Source: Betaproteobacteria bacterium (GTDB lineage: Bacteria; Pseudomonadota; Gammaproteobacteria; Burkholderiales; SG8-41). From it: DNA of 64,000 nt. The position numbers and the translations under genes were made by a program. Shown in pieces: positions 46,901-55,003 of the stretch. Where the stretch lies: positions 1-64,000 of the forward strand of contig JACPTK010000116.1 in the NCBI GenBank assembly GCA_016192825.1, given 5' to 3'. Below the pieces are notes generated by a model that saw nothing but the letters and a program-made list of their open reading frames with translations, made no database searches and was not told the DNA's origin. Each line of letters opens with the position of its first letter. The first letter of the stretch is position 1.

Positions 46901-49851
46901 GCGGTGGACAGGGTCCGTCGCGCCCACAGGATGGTGCCGTCCTTGCGCAGAAAGCGCTTCTCGCCTGCCGTCGACTTCATGACGCCGTGCTCGAGTTGCG
47001 CGCGGTACTGCGCGCCCCGCCCGTAATCAGCGGGATGCGTGATGTCCCGCATGGCCTTGCCGAGGAGTTCCCCCCTTGAGTAACCGAGCATGTCGCAGAA
47101 CTTCTGGTTGGCGTCCACCAGAACGCCGGTCAGGTCCACCCGCGTGATTCCGACGGCCGCCTGCTCGAACGTCTCGCGGAACCGCTGCTCGCTCTCGCGC
47201 AGCCTTCTTTCGGCCTCGCGGTGCGCGTCGCGCGTGCGAATGCTCGTGATGCCGAAAGACACGTCGGCCGCGAGCTCGATCAGCAGGTTGAACTCCTCCT
47301 CGTCGAATGCGTCCTTCTCCGCGGCGTGAAGCGTCAGGGCGCCGAACACCCCGCCCGCCTCCTTCAAGGGAAGCGAGATCGACGACTGATATTCGAGATC
47401 GATCGCGCGCCTGCGCTTCCTCTCCTGCGCGGGATCGTTGAGGATGTCGCGCGCGATGCAGGCCTCCCCGCTCGCGAGCGCCTCCGAAGCCAGTCCCCGA
47501 TAACGGCCGTCGTCACCCCAGTTGCTCGCGCCGATCATTGGAGCGTTGTCGCTGCCGTAGCCTGCATGGACAACGGCCCGCACGCCCGCAACCGCATCCT
47601 CCGTCTTCAGGCCTATCCATGCCTGCCGGTATCCGCCGGCCTCGATCGCCAGTCGGCATATCTCCTGCATCAGCCCCGCCTCGTTTTCCGCGTGCATGAC
47701 GACGCGGTTGCATTCGGCCATCACTTTGCGCGCGCGCGTCAGCCGCTCGAGCCGCGATTCGGCCTCCCTGCGGGCCGCGTCCCTCCTCAGCGAGCCGATG
47801 CCGAACGCGATGTCGTCCGCCAGCGTGGTCAGCAGCGCGACTTCCTCGTCGTCGAACGCGTCCTTCTCGCGCGCGTAGATGCTGATCGCACCGATGCAAT
47901 GGCCTTCGATCTTCAGCGGCAGGCCGATCATGGACCGGTAACCGCGCTGGCGTGCCCGTTCCACCAAATGCCGGGAGTTGGGGTCGGTGGCGATGTCGCG
48001 TGAGATGTAGCACTCGCCGGCCGCAATGGCCTGGCCCGTCAATCCCTGGTGGCCGCCGCCGGCCCAGGACAGGGTCCTGGCTTCAAGATAGCCCGGCTCG
48101 TAGCCGGCGGAAGCCACCGGACGGACCGTCTTTCGCGCGTCGTTCTCCGAAAACCCGATATGCGATTGCACGTAGCCGCCCGACTCAACCACGATGCGGC
48201 ACATTTCATTCAGCAGCCCGCGCTCCTCCCGCGCGTGCACCAGCGCGCGGCTGCAATCGGCGAGGACGCGTCGCGCCCGAATCAGGCGCTCGGACAGCGC
48301 CTGTGCCTGCCTGGCGGCGGTGGTATCCACCATGATGCCCCGCGACAGCCTGGGCCGCCCGTTCTCGACGGTAACGCTCACGATGTCGCGCAGCCACACC
48401 ACGCGGCCATCGGCGGCGATCATCCGGTACTCGAAGTCGTGCGAGCGCAACTCACTGGTGGCCTTGACGCAGTAGGCGATGGCCCAGTCCCGGTCGTCGG
48501 GATGAATGTGGTCCTGCCAGAATGTCGGCTCGTCGATCCAGCGCTCGACCGGGTAGCCGAGCAGGCGCTCGGCCTGCCGGCTGACGAACAGGAATCGGTA
48601 GGTCTGCGCGTCGGCCTCCCAGACGATGCTGTCGAGGGACGCCACCAGGCTCTCGTACGATTGCTGCGATTGCTGCAGGGCCTGCTCCGCGCGCTTGCGC
48701 TCGGTGATGTCCTCGATCACCTGGATGAGATACGTTTCCGGTCCCATCGCGCTGTCGGACCGCGACACCGTGCGGTTGATCCAGATCACGGTCCCGTCTT
48801 TTCGCACCCATTGCTTCTCCGCGGAGAATCGCGGGTGCTTGCCGTCCATGACCTCCTGATACAGCTGCGCGTGCTCCCCGCGCGCGTCCGGGTGGCTCAG
48901 TTCGAGCGTGGTGGTGCGCATCAGCTCGTCGCGCGTATAGCCAAGCAACTCGCACAGTTTGTCGTTCACAGCCAGGAAGCGGCCGGCCGCCGTGGTATGG
49001 GCAAGCCCGACCGCCGCCTGCTCAAAGGTGGCCTGGAAGCGCTTCTCGGCCTCCACCCTGTGTGAGATGTCGAGCACCTGCAGCATGCGGTAGCGCGGCG
49101 CCCCGTCGCGGCCGCGCACGAGCGAGGCCGTGACCTGGACCCAGACCATGTGCCCGCCCTTGTGCAGGTAGCGCTTCTCGCGCTGCGTGCTGCTGACCTC
49201 GCCGTCGGTCAGGCGTCGGGTGAGTTCGATATCCTCGGCTATGTCGTCCGGCGCGGTGACGCTGTGGCAGTCGGTCGCGAGCAGCTCGGACTCGTTGTAG
49301 CCGAGGGTGGTGCACAGCGCCTGATTGACCTTGAGCCAGCGGCTGTCGAGACTGGTGAGCGCCATGCCGATGGCCGCGTTCCCGAAGGCATAATCGAGCT
49401 CCTCACGGTTGCGCTCGAGAGCCAGTTGCGTTTCCCGGGCCTGCTGGCGCAGCGCCCGGTACTCGAGGGCGGCCGAGATCGCCGCGCCCAGCCGGACCAG
49501 GCGGTCCTTGAAGAGAAAATCGGCGGCACCCCGCTTCATGGCTTCCAGGACGTCCTCGTCCCGCGCGGCGCCCGACACCAGGATGAAAGGAACGTCCAGG
49601 CCGCGGTCCTTCAGCCGGTCCAGGGCGCCGAGCGCGTCGAAGTCCGGCAGGTGGAAATCCGAGAGAATCAGGTCCGGCTTCGCGGCGAGTTGCGCGACGA
49701 ACTGCGGCTTGTTGCGCGCGCGCCGGAGCGAAAACGCGTATCCCGCCTTGCGCAGGGCGCGCTCGACGAGCAGCGCATCCTCGTCGTTGTCCTCCAGATG
49801 CAGGATATTGATGGCGATGACGGCCTTGAACGCGGGGGAAAGGTTGCCCAT
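43969..49851 (-). CDS. Giant REC–PAS–GAF–PAS–GGDEF–EAL–REC signalling protein
   Basis: At 1960 residues this is the longest gene here. Order: receiver (about 13-130; HLEDNDEDALLV, LILSDFHLPDFD), three PAS domains (150-530), two GAF domains (about 550-700 and 710-865), four more PAS domains (880-1385), GGDEF (about 1390-1550, RLGGDEFAVV with RTGD inhibitory site), EAL (1560-1805; EALLRWQ, DDFGTGYSSLGYLKR) and a C-terminal receiver (1830-1945; LLVDDDDDALI, VVISDQSMPG). Two receivers bracket the sensors, so phosphorylation could control both ends. Blocks of PAS and all of GGDEF/EAL are very similar to the downstream gene, suggesting a duplication. ATG 49851 (MGNLSPAFKAVIAINILHLE). Confidence 0.92.
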   Translation of the reverse strand: MGNLSPAFKAVIAINILHLEDNDEDALLVERALRKAGYAFSLRRARNKPQFVAQLAAKPDLILSDFHLPDFDALGALDRLKDRGLDVPFILVSGAARDEDVLEAMKRGAADFLFKDRLVRLGAAISAALEYRALRQQARETQLALERNREELDYAFGNAAIGMALTSLDSRWLKVNQALCTTLGYNESELLATDCHSVTAPDDIAEDIELTRRLTDGEVSSTQREKRYLHKGGHMVWVQVTASLVRGRDGAPRYRMLQVLDISHRVEAEKRFQATFEQAAVGLAHTTAAGRFLAVNDKLCELLGYTRDELMRTTTLELSHPDARGEHAQLYQEVMDGKHPRFSAEKQWVRKDGTVIWINRTVSRSDSAMGPETYLIQVIEDITERKRAEQALQQSQQSYESLVASLDSIVWEADAQTYRFLFVSRQAERLLGYPVERWIDEPTFWQDHIHPDDRDWAIAYCVKATSELRSHDFEYRMIAADGRVVWLRDIVSVTVENGRPRLSRGIMVDTTAARQAQALSERLIRARRVLADCSRALVHAREERGLLNEMCRIVVESGGYVQSHIGFSENDARKTVRPVASAGYEPGYLEARTLSWAGGGHQGLTGQAIAAGECYISRDIATDPNSRHLVERARQRGYRSMIGLPLKIEGHCIGAISIYAREKDAFDDEEVALLTTLADDIAFGIGSLRRDAARREAESRLERLTRARKVMAECNRVVMHAENEAGLMQEICRLAIEAGGYRQAWIGLKTEDAVAGVRAVVHAGYGSDNAPMIGASNWGDDGRYRGLASEALASGEACIARDILNDPAQERKRRRAIDLEYQSSISLPLKEAGGVFGALTLHAAEKDAFDEEEFNLLIELAADVSFGITSIRTRDAHREAERRLRESEQRFRETFEQAAVGITRVDLTGVLVDANQKFCDMLGYSRGELLGKAMRDITHPADYGRGAQYRAQLEHGVMKSTAGEKRFLRKDGTILWARRTLSTACDEGGKPQYVINVVEDITESKRGEAERARLAAIVESSNDAIISRGLDQTILTWNSAAERLFGWTAQEAIGHSIHLIVPPERIGENAPYRDKVHEGLPVPEYDTVRFAKDGKHTHVSLSQSPIRNDGGEVIAVSLILRDITDRKAAEERYRATFDNAPVGIMHTEVGGYRILRANRKLCEMLGYTREEMLALTSLDITPREERAATIDYNERMSRGEIRNYSREKRYVRKDGQVIWTNISLSTVSGADGRATHVISVIQDINDRKRAEAALRESEEQFRQLANNIPQVFWITDVSHKRTLYVSPAAESMIGLPLHAIHAAPRALVRAVHVEDRARVRAARKDAAAGGYDQTYRVVRPDGSIRWVHDRAFPVHDESGRVYRIAGIAEDVTDRKRAEERLLQLAHYDVLTSLPNRVLFYDRLKQVLAQARRNQWIVGVMFIDVDRFKNVNDTLGHSVGDQLLQQVSERLTHAVRTGDTVGRLGGDEFAVVLSNLASAQDASLVAQKVMASFHDPFRLEDAEIYVTASIGITLYPDDSADQDALIRNADAAMYRAKEVGRNSYQFYTPEMNQRALEILNMESSLRRALERNEFLLYFQPKSRIADGETVGVEALLRWQHPERGLVSPAAFMPVLEETGLIVPVGEWVLKAVCAQIKAWEPAGIKPVPVAVNLSARQFGARDLGPTIRRILEEHRVDPSLIELEITESSLMANTEEAVRTLEYLEALGVDLSIDDFGTGYSSLGYLKRFPLTSLKIDRSFVRDITADADDATITRAVISMAHSLGLKVIAEGVETEAQLAFLAEYGCDEIQGYYFSRPLPADECGVWLAERRCLRRAPQVPETAPVVLLVDDDDDALILLKRSLDKDGYRILAARNAHEALDVLSRQHVDVVISDQSMPGVPGVEFLQRVKQLSPRTVRMMTSGHTDFQMVADAVNKGEIFRFLPKSMKEEQLRGDVREALQAKARSGQDGHFAAPGTAEK

Positions 49852-50027
49852 CTCGCTGCTCCTGCGCCGCGGCTGGAATCGGGTTGCCGCAGGCGGTTCG
49901 TTAATCGAGGCGGCCGCCCGCGCGAACTGCCGCGCCGGCGCCCCACGAACAGATTCTCAACCCATTGATTGCAGGGAGCAATCAGGGAATCCCTGACTCC
50001 GGCAGGGGGGAATCCCTGAACCCGCCA
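49852..50027. promoter_or_regulatory. Upstream region of the giant gene with repeated GGATTCCC-type sites
   Basis: CAGGGAATCCCTG (49983-49995) is a perfect 13-base palindrome. AATCCCTGA recurs at 49988 and 50011, a 23-base offset close to two helical turns. The site is about 130 bases before the giant gene's ATG. This is a good shape for a transcription-factor binding site; the factor is unknown. Confidence 0.5.
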
Positions 50028-50188
50028 TTCAGCAGTGTGTCGGCCTTTGGGTTCCGCACGGGTTTTCGCACGCCGCCGCCATCATGAAAAGATACCCCAT
50101 TACAGCCTGTCGGCTTCGCCCTACCCAGGATCGACTATCCATGCGTTCCCATCGACATTTCACGGGACCCCATCCGACAGGCTGCTAG
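50028..50188. repeat. CTAG-ended palindromic repeat, copy 1
   Basis: It runs from CAGCAGTGTGTCGG (50030-50043) to CCGACAGGCTGCTAG (50174-50188), whose reverse complement starts CTAGCAGCCTGTCGG. An inner CAGCCTGTCGG (50103-50113) also pairs with the right end. Bases about 50030-50082 (GTGTGTCGGCCTTTGGGTT, then CGCACGGGTTTT) recur inverted at 60258-60311. The TAG at the right end is the stop codon of the response-regulator gene. Confidence 0.75.
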
Positions 50189-50838
50189 CGATCGGCGCTG
50201 ACCAGCCCGTGGCGGATGGCGAAGCGCACCAGTCCGGCCACGTCGTGAATGTCGAGCCGCTCCATGAGCTGGGCGCGATGGGTTTCGACCGTCTTCACGC
50301 TCAGGCCGAGCGTGCGCGCGATGTCCCGGGTGCTGTGGCCCTCGGCGACGAGCTGGAGGATTTCGCGCTGGCGCTCGGTCAGCACGGACATCGGCTCGCC
50401 GCCCTGTCCCACGCGCTGCAGGTAGCTCTCGACCACCTGCCGCGAAATCGGCGGGCTCAGATAGGTCTCGCCCCGGCTGACGGCCTTAAGCGCGAGCGCC
50501 AGCTCGAGCGTGGCGGCATCCTTCAGCAGGTAGCCCGATGCGCCGGCGCGCAACGCCTGCAACACGTATTCCTCGCTCGCGTGCATGGACAGGATGATGA
50601 CCTTGATCCCGGGATGGTCCTTTTTCAGCCGCAGGGTGGCTTCGAGGCCGTTCATCCCCGGCATGGTGATGTCCATCAGCACGAGATCCGGCCCGTGCTC
50701 GGGCAGCAGCGCCAGCACTTCGTCGCCGTTGCCGGCCTCCGCCACGACTTCGACATCCTTCATCTGTCCCATCAGCGAACGCAGTCCCGCCCGCACCAGC
50801 GTGTGATCGTCCGCCAGGATGACCCGCAGTTTTTTCAT
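50185..50838 (-). CDS. NarL/FixJ-type response regulator
   Basis: A 217-residue transcription regulator. The receiver domain (1-120) has the acidic pocket ADDH, the phosphoacceptor in LVLMDITMPGMNG (D near 55) and the lysine in GYLLKDA. The LuxR-type helix-turn-helix (150-210) reads LTERQREILQLVAEGHSTRD and IARTLGLSVKTVETHRAQLM. The upstream kinase overlaps it by ATGA, so they are a cognate pair. Its stop codon is supplied by a palindromic repeat. Confidence 0.95.
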   Translation of the reverse strand: MKKLRVILADDHTLVRAGLRSLMGQMKDVEVVAEAGNGDEVLALLPEHGPDLVLMDITMPGMNGLEATLRLKKDHPGIKVIILSMHASEEYVLQALRAGASGYLLKDAATLELALALKAVSRGETYLSPPISRQVVESYLQRVGQGGEPMSVLTERQREILQLVAEGHSTRDIARTLGLSVKTVETHRAQLMERLDIHDVAGLVRFAIRHGLVSADR

Positions 50839-51959
50839 TCACCCGCCCGTGCCGCCGCCGGCTGCGCGGTCTCCCCCGTCATGCGCGAGACCGGGACGCC
50901 GGCCTCGACGCGCGTTCCCCGTCCCGGTGTCGAGGACCATTCGACGCGGCCGCCGATCAGCCCCGCCCGCTCCTGCATGCCGATCAGGCCCAGGCTGGCG
51001 CCCGCCGTCGCGCGGCGTTGCGCCGCCGCCGCGTCGAATCCCTTGCCGTTGTCCTCCACGACGAGTTCCAGTTCCGCCCCGCGCAGGCGCAATGCCACGC
51101 GCAAGCTCGTGGCGCCCGCATGACGCAGCACGTTGGTGACCGCCTCCTGCATGATCCTGAAACACGCCGTTTCGATGTCGGGCGGCAGGCGGTCCGGCAG
51201 CACGGCGCACTCGAATTGCACCTCCAGTCCGGAGGCGCGCGACTGGCGATCGAGGTACCATCGCATCGCCGCCGGCAGCCCCAGATCGTCGAGCTGCGGC
51301 GGGCGCAGATCGAGCGACAGGCCGCGAACCTGCTCGAGCGCCTGTTCCACGATGGCGATGCTTTCGCGCACCGGGCCGGCACCCGGCCCCGTCCCGGCGC
51401 GGAGCAGCAGCGTCTGCAGGTTGATCTTGACGGCGGTCAGCGCCTGGCCGATTTCATCGTGCAATTCATGCGCGATGGTGCGGCGCTCCGTTTCCTGGAT
51501 CTGCATCATGCGGCTCGACAGCGCCTGCAGCCGCCGGTGGGCTTCGTGCAGCGCGGACTCCGACCGCCGCCTCGCGCGGCGGATTTCCGCATCCCGCAGC
51601 TCGCGGCGCACGGCGGGCACGAGCCTGCCGAGGGAGGACTTCATCACGTAGTCGTGGGCTCCCGCCTTCATCGCGGCGACCGCGGTTTCTTCGCCGATTG
51701 CGCCAGAGACGATGATGAAGGGAATGTCCAGCCCGCGGCTGGCCAGCAGCTCCAGCGCCGCGATGCCGGTAAACTGCGGCATCGAGTAATCGGAGATCAC
51801 CACGTCCCACGGCTCCGCGTCCAGTACCAGCCGCATCGCGGCGGCGGTGTCCACGCGCCGGTGGCTCGGTTCGTAGCCGCCCCGCGAAAGCTCGCGCAGG
51901 ATGAGCAGCGCGTCGTCTTCGAAGTCCTCGACGAGAAGGACGCGCAATGGCGAAGCCAT
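50835..51959 (-). CDS. REC–HisKA_3 histidine kinase
   Basis: A 374-residue hybrid-like kinase. It starts with a receiver domain (RVLLVEDFEDDALLI; DVVISDYSMPQFTG) rather than a sensor. A coiled linker and a NarX-type dimerisation/phosphoacceptor helix follow (ERRTIAHELHDEIGQALTAV), then an HATPase domain (EAVTNVLRHAGAT, VEDNGKGFD, GLIGMQERAGLIGG). It would phosphorylate the NarL-type regulator next door. It has no membrane segment, so its own receiver probably takes the input, possibly from the PAS kinase upstream. ATG 51959 overlaps the previous stop, and its stop overlaps the next start. Confidence 0.92.
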   Translation of the reverse strand: MASPLRVLLVEDFEDDALLILRELSRGGYEPSHRRVDTAAAMRLVLDAEPWDVVISDYSMPQFTGIAALELLASRGLDIPFIIVSGAIGEETAVAAMKAGAHDYVMKSSLGRLVPAVRRELRDAEIRRARRRSESALHEAHRRLQALSSRMMQIQETERRTIAHELHDEIGQALTAVKINLQTLLLRAGTGPGAGPVRESIAIVEQALEQVRGLSLDLRPPQLDDLGLPAAMRWYLDRQSRASGLEVQFECAVLPDRLPPDIETACFRIMQEAVTNVLRHAGATSLRVALRLRGAELELVVEDNGKGFDAAAAQRRATAGASLGLIGMQERAGLIGGRVEWSSTPGRGTRVEAGVPVSRMTGETAQPAAARAGE

Positions 51960-53938
51960 CACCCGGCCAGCGTGAAATAAAACGTGGCGCCGCGCTCCAT
52001 CGCCGCCTCCGCCCAGATTTCGCCCCCGTGCCGCCGGATGACGCGCTGGACCGTGGCCAGCCCGATTCCCGTGCCCGGAAACTCGGCCTCGGCGTGGAAG
52101 CGCTGGAACGGCGCGAACAGTTTGCCGGCGTACGCCATATCGAACCCGATGCCGTTGTCGCGCACGTAATAGACCGGCCTGCCGTCGCGCCGCGTCGATC
52201 CCACCGCTATCGTCGCCGCGGCGCGCTTGGCGGTGAACTTCCAGGCGTTGTGCAGCAGGTTCTGCATCACGATTGCCAGCAGATTGGGATCCGCGCGCGC
52301 TTTCATGGCCGGCTCGATCTCGACGGTCACGTTGCGCCCGGGCTCCTGCCGCCGCAGTTCGTCCGCGATTTCCCGCGCCTGGCTGCTGAGATCCACTTCC
52401 GCCACCTGCACGGCAACCCGGGACACCCGCGACAGCGCGAGCAGGTCGTCGACCAGGTCGCCCATGCGCTGGGCGGCGCCGCGCACCCGGCGCATGTAGT
52501 CCTTTCCGGCGTCGCCGAACAGGTGCCCGCATTCCTCCTGCAGCGCCTGGCTGAAGCCCTCGATGCTGCGCAGCGGAGCGCGCAGATCGTGCGACACCGA
52601 ATACGCGAACGCTTCCAGCTCCTGGTTCGCGACCTCGAGCTGGCGCGTGCGCTCGATCACCCGCCGCTCGAGCTCGGTATTGAGCTTGCGGATCTCCTCC
52701 TCGATGAGCCGTTTCCCGGTGACGTCGTTGACCAGCGCCAGTCGCGCCGGGCGGCCGTCGTTGTCGAAGTTGTGCGAATAAACCTCCACGTCGATGAGGG
52801 TCCCGTCCTTCTTGCGGTGCCGCCACCGCTGGACGGTGTTCTGCTGCCGATCGCGCCGCTGGAGAAACTCCCGATAAGCGCCATGTTCTTGCTCGGCATG
52901 GATGTCGAAACCGTTGATCCTGGAAAACTCCTCCCGTGAATAGCCGTACAGCCTTACCGCGGCGTCGTTGACCGCGATGAAACCGTTGGTTTGCGCATCC
53001 CTCACCCACATCGGCATCGGGTTGGCCTCGAACAGGTAGCGGTAGCGTTCCTCGCTCTCGCGAAGCTTCTCCTCCATGCGCCGGCGCTCGGTCACGTCAC
53101 GGGTAATGCCGAGCAGCGCCGTCACCTCGCCGTCGTCCCCCCTCAGCGGCACCGCGTGCGTGTCGAGGCGCCGCCGCGTTCCTTTCAGCCCGGTGACCTC
53201 GAACTCCAGCTCGCCGGACTCTCCCCGCATGACCCTGCCGTGGAGATTCAGGAACGCCTGGCGATGCTCTGCGACGATGAACTCCAGCAGGCCGTGTTCC
53301 CTGACCTGCTCGATCGATTCGGCCTCCAGCATTGCCAGCCCCGCCGGGTTCATCTCGAGCAGCTCGCCGTTTGGGTCCACCACTTTCACGCATTCGGGCT
53401 CACTCTGGATGATGGCGCTCAGGCGGGCTTCGCTGTCGCGCAGGGCCTGATGCGCCCGTTTCTTCTCGGTGATGTCGTTGACGAGCGACAGCCGCGCGGG
53501 TCTGCCTTCGTAATCGAACTGGTGCGACGTCACCTCCACCTCGATGATGCTGCCGTCCTTGCGCCGGTGGCGTCCCTGTCGGCGGTGCTCGCCGCGAGGT
53601 CCGGTCCGCTCCAGATAGGCCTCCCATTCGGCCAAGTCCTGCTGGGGAACCAGGTCGTGACTCCGCAGGCGCAGGAATTCCTCGCGCGTGTACCCATACT
53701 GCCGGATTGCCGCCTCGTTGACGTCCAGGTAGCGGTTGGTCGCGACATCCCGTATCCACATCGGCATCGGGTTCGACTCGAAAACGCGACGGTAGATCTG
53801 CCCGCCGTCGCGCACGCCGCCTTCGGCCACACCGCCTTCGCGGGAAATCCCCGATTCAGCCTCGCCGGCCGATGCCCGCTCCCGCTGCCTGCCCATGTCG
53901 CCCGCTCTCCGGTCCGGTGGATTTCGAGCAGCCGTCAT
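51959..53938 (-). CDS. Multi-PAS sensor histidine kinase (HisKA–HATPase)
   Basis: A 659-residue soluble kinase with three PAS domains (about 50-175, 180-300, 305-425; two share NPMPMW(I/V)RD), a coiled coil (ELERRVIERTRQLEVANQEL), the phosphohistidine helix (EAFAYSVSHDLRAPLRSIEG) and an HATPase_c domain (NLLHNAWKFTAK, DNGIGFD, GTGIGLATVQRVI). This is a phytochrome-type kinase family without the GAF/PHY part. ATG 53938 overlaps the stop of the HDAC-like gene (ATGA). The frame is open further upstream, but that part overlaps the HDAC gene. Confidence 0.92.
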   Translation of the reverse strand: MTAARNPPDRRAGDMGRQRERASAGEAESGISREGGVAEGGVRDGGQIYRRVFESNPMPMWIRDVATNRYLDVNEAAIRQYGYTREEFLRLRSHDLVPQQDLAEWEAYLERTGPRGEHRRQGRHRRKDGSIIEVEVTSHQFDYEGRPARLSLVNDITEKKRAHQALRDSEARLSAIIQSEPECVKVVDPNGELLEMNPAGLAMLEAESIEQVREHGLLEFIVAEHRQAFLNLHGRVMRGESGELEFEVTGLKGTRRRLDTHAVPLRGDDGEVTALLGITRDVTERRRMEEKLRESEERYRYLFEANPMPMWVRDAQTNGFIAVNDAAVRLYGYSREEFSRINGFDIHAEQEHGAYREFLQRRDRQQNTVQRWRHRKKDGTLIDVEVYSHNFDNDGRPARLALVNDVTGKRLIEEEIRKLNTELERRVIERTRQLEVANQELEAFAYSVSHDLRAPLRSIEGFSQALQEECGHLFGDAGKDYMRRVRGAAQRMGDLVDDLLALSRVSRVAVQVAEVDLSSQAREIADELRRQEPGRNVTVEIEPAMKARADPNLLAIVMQNLLHNAWKFTAKRAAATIAVGSTRRDGRPVYYVRDNGIGFDMAYAGKLFAPFQRFHAEAEFPGTGIGLATVQRVIRRHGGEIWAEAAMERGATFYFTLAG

Positions 53939-54858
53939 AGCCCGCCCAGCACCTTCACATGAGCGGCGACGCTGCGCCCGAGCGCGTGCAACTCGTAGCC
54001 GCCCTCGAGCATCGAGACGATGCGACCCCCGGCATGGCGATCCGCAACCGCCTTGACGCGCTCGGTCACCCACGCGTAATCGGCCTCCACGAGGTTGAGC
54101 ATGGCCATGTCGTCGTCGCGATGAGCGTCGAAGCCGGCGGAAATGAACAGCATCTCCGGCCCGAACGCTTCCAGCGCCGGCAGCCAGTGCTGTTCGACCG
54201 CGGCGCGGAATTCCTTTCCCCCGCTGTACGCGGCGAGCGGGATGTTGACCATGCGCTCCGAACGGCCTTCGACGCCGCTGTACGGGTAGAACGGGTGCTG
54301 GAAGGTCGACACCATCATCACGCGCGGGTCGTCGCGAAAGATGGCTTCCGTCCCGTTGCCGTGATGGACGTCGAAGTCCACCACGGCGACCCGCTGCAAT
54401 CCGTGCGCATCCAGCGCGTGCGCCGCAGCCACGGCAACGTTATTGAAGAGGCAGAACCCCATGGCCCGGGCGCGCTCGGCGTGGTGCCCCGGCGGGCGCA
54501 CGCTGCAGAACGCCACCTCCGCCTCGCGCCGCATCACCATGTCCGTTGCCAGCACCGCCCCGCCCGCCGCGTGCAGCGCGGCGCCCAGGGTGTGCGGGTT
54601 CATCGCGGTGTCGGGATCCAGATGGGTCAGGCCGTGACTCGGAGCGTCCCGTTCCAGCGCGGTGAGGTAATCCGGTGCATGTACGCGCTCGAGCTGGGCA
54701 CGGCTCGCGATCGGCGCTTCGGCGTGCCGGAGATAATTGATCATCCCCGATGCGATCAGCTGGTCCTCGATCGCGCGCAGCCGCGCCGGGCACTCGGGAT
54801 GGTGCGCGCCCATGTCATGCAGCAAACAGTCGCCATGGGTGATATAAGCGATCGTCAC
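53935..54858 (-). CDS. HDAC-like (class II histone deacetylase / acetylpolyamine amidohydrolase) protein
   Basis: A 307-residue zinc amidohydrolase of the arginase-deacetylase fold that removes acetyl groups from lysine or polyamines. Visible motifs: HPECPARLRAIEDQL, RPPGHHAERARAMGFCLFNN (tandem histidines of the charge relay), AVVDFDVHHGNGTEAIF (zinc ligands D and H), FISAGFDAHRDD (third ligand) and MLEGGYELHALG. I start at GTG 54858 (VTIAYITHGDCLLHDMG), which aligns with relatives; ATG 54885 is nine codons upstream. It is the first gene of a unit with two kinases and a regulator, all overlapping by ATGA. Confidence 0.93.
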   Translation of the reverse strand: MTIAYITHGDCLLHDMGAHHPECPARLRAIEDQLIASGMINYLRHAEAPIASRAQLERVHAPDYLTALERDAPSHGLTHLDPDTAMNPHTLGAALHAAGGAVLATDMVMRREAEVAFCSVRPPGHHAERARAMGFCLFNNVAVAAAHALDAHGLQRVAVVDFDVHHGNGTEAIFRDDPRVMMVSTFQHPFYPYSGVEGRSERMVNIPLAAYSGGKEFRAAVEQHWLPALEAFGPEMLFISAGFDAHRDDDMAMLNLVEADYAWVTERVKAVADRHAGGRIVSMLEGGYELHALGRSVAAHVKVLGGL

Positions 54859-54860
54859 TT

Positions 54861-54876
54861 CGCCATTATAATGGCG
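54861..54876. promoter_or_regulatory. 16-base perfect palindrome containing TATAAT on both strands
   Basis: CGCCATTATAATGGCG reads the same on both strands and contains a perfect -10 hexamer in each direction. On the minus strand the hexamer is six bases before the HDAC GTG (54858), so a transcript starting there would be leaderless. On the plus strand it faces the MoxR operon. Confidence 0.55.
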
Positions 54877-55003
54877 GCGCCGCATCCGCCGGGCGACACG
54901 GCGCGTATTTCGTGTTCTTGATGCAACCCTACCCTATTCATCGTGATCGCCGACGTAAGGGAGAATTGAATTGGCTCCGGATACAGGACGAAATCCGCGG
55001 GAT

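Noticed and set aside
43999-47079. A 1026-codon open frame antisense to the giant GGDEF/EAL gene
   Set aside because: Composition is Arg/His/Val-rich shadow sequence with no recognisable domain; the sense strand has intact catalytic motifs.
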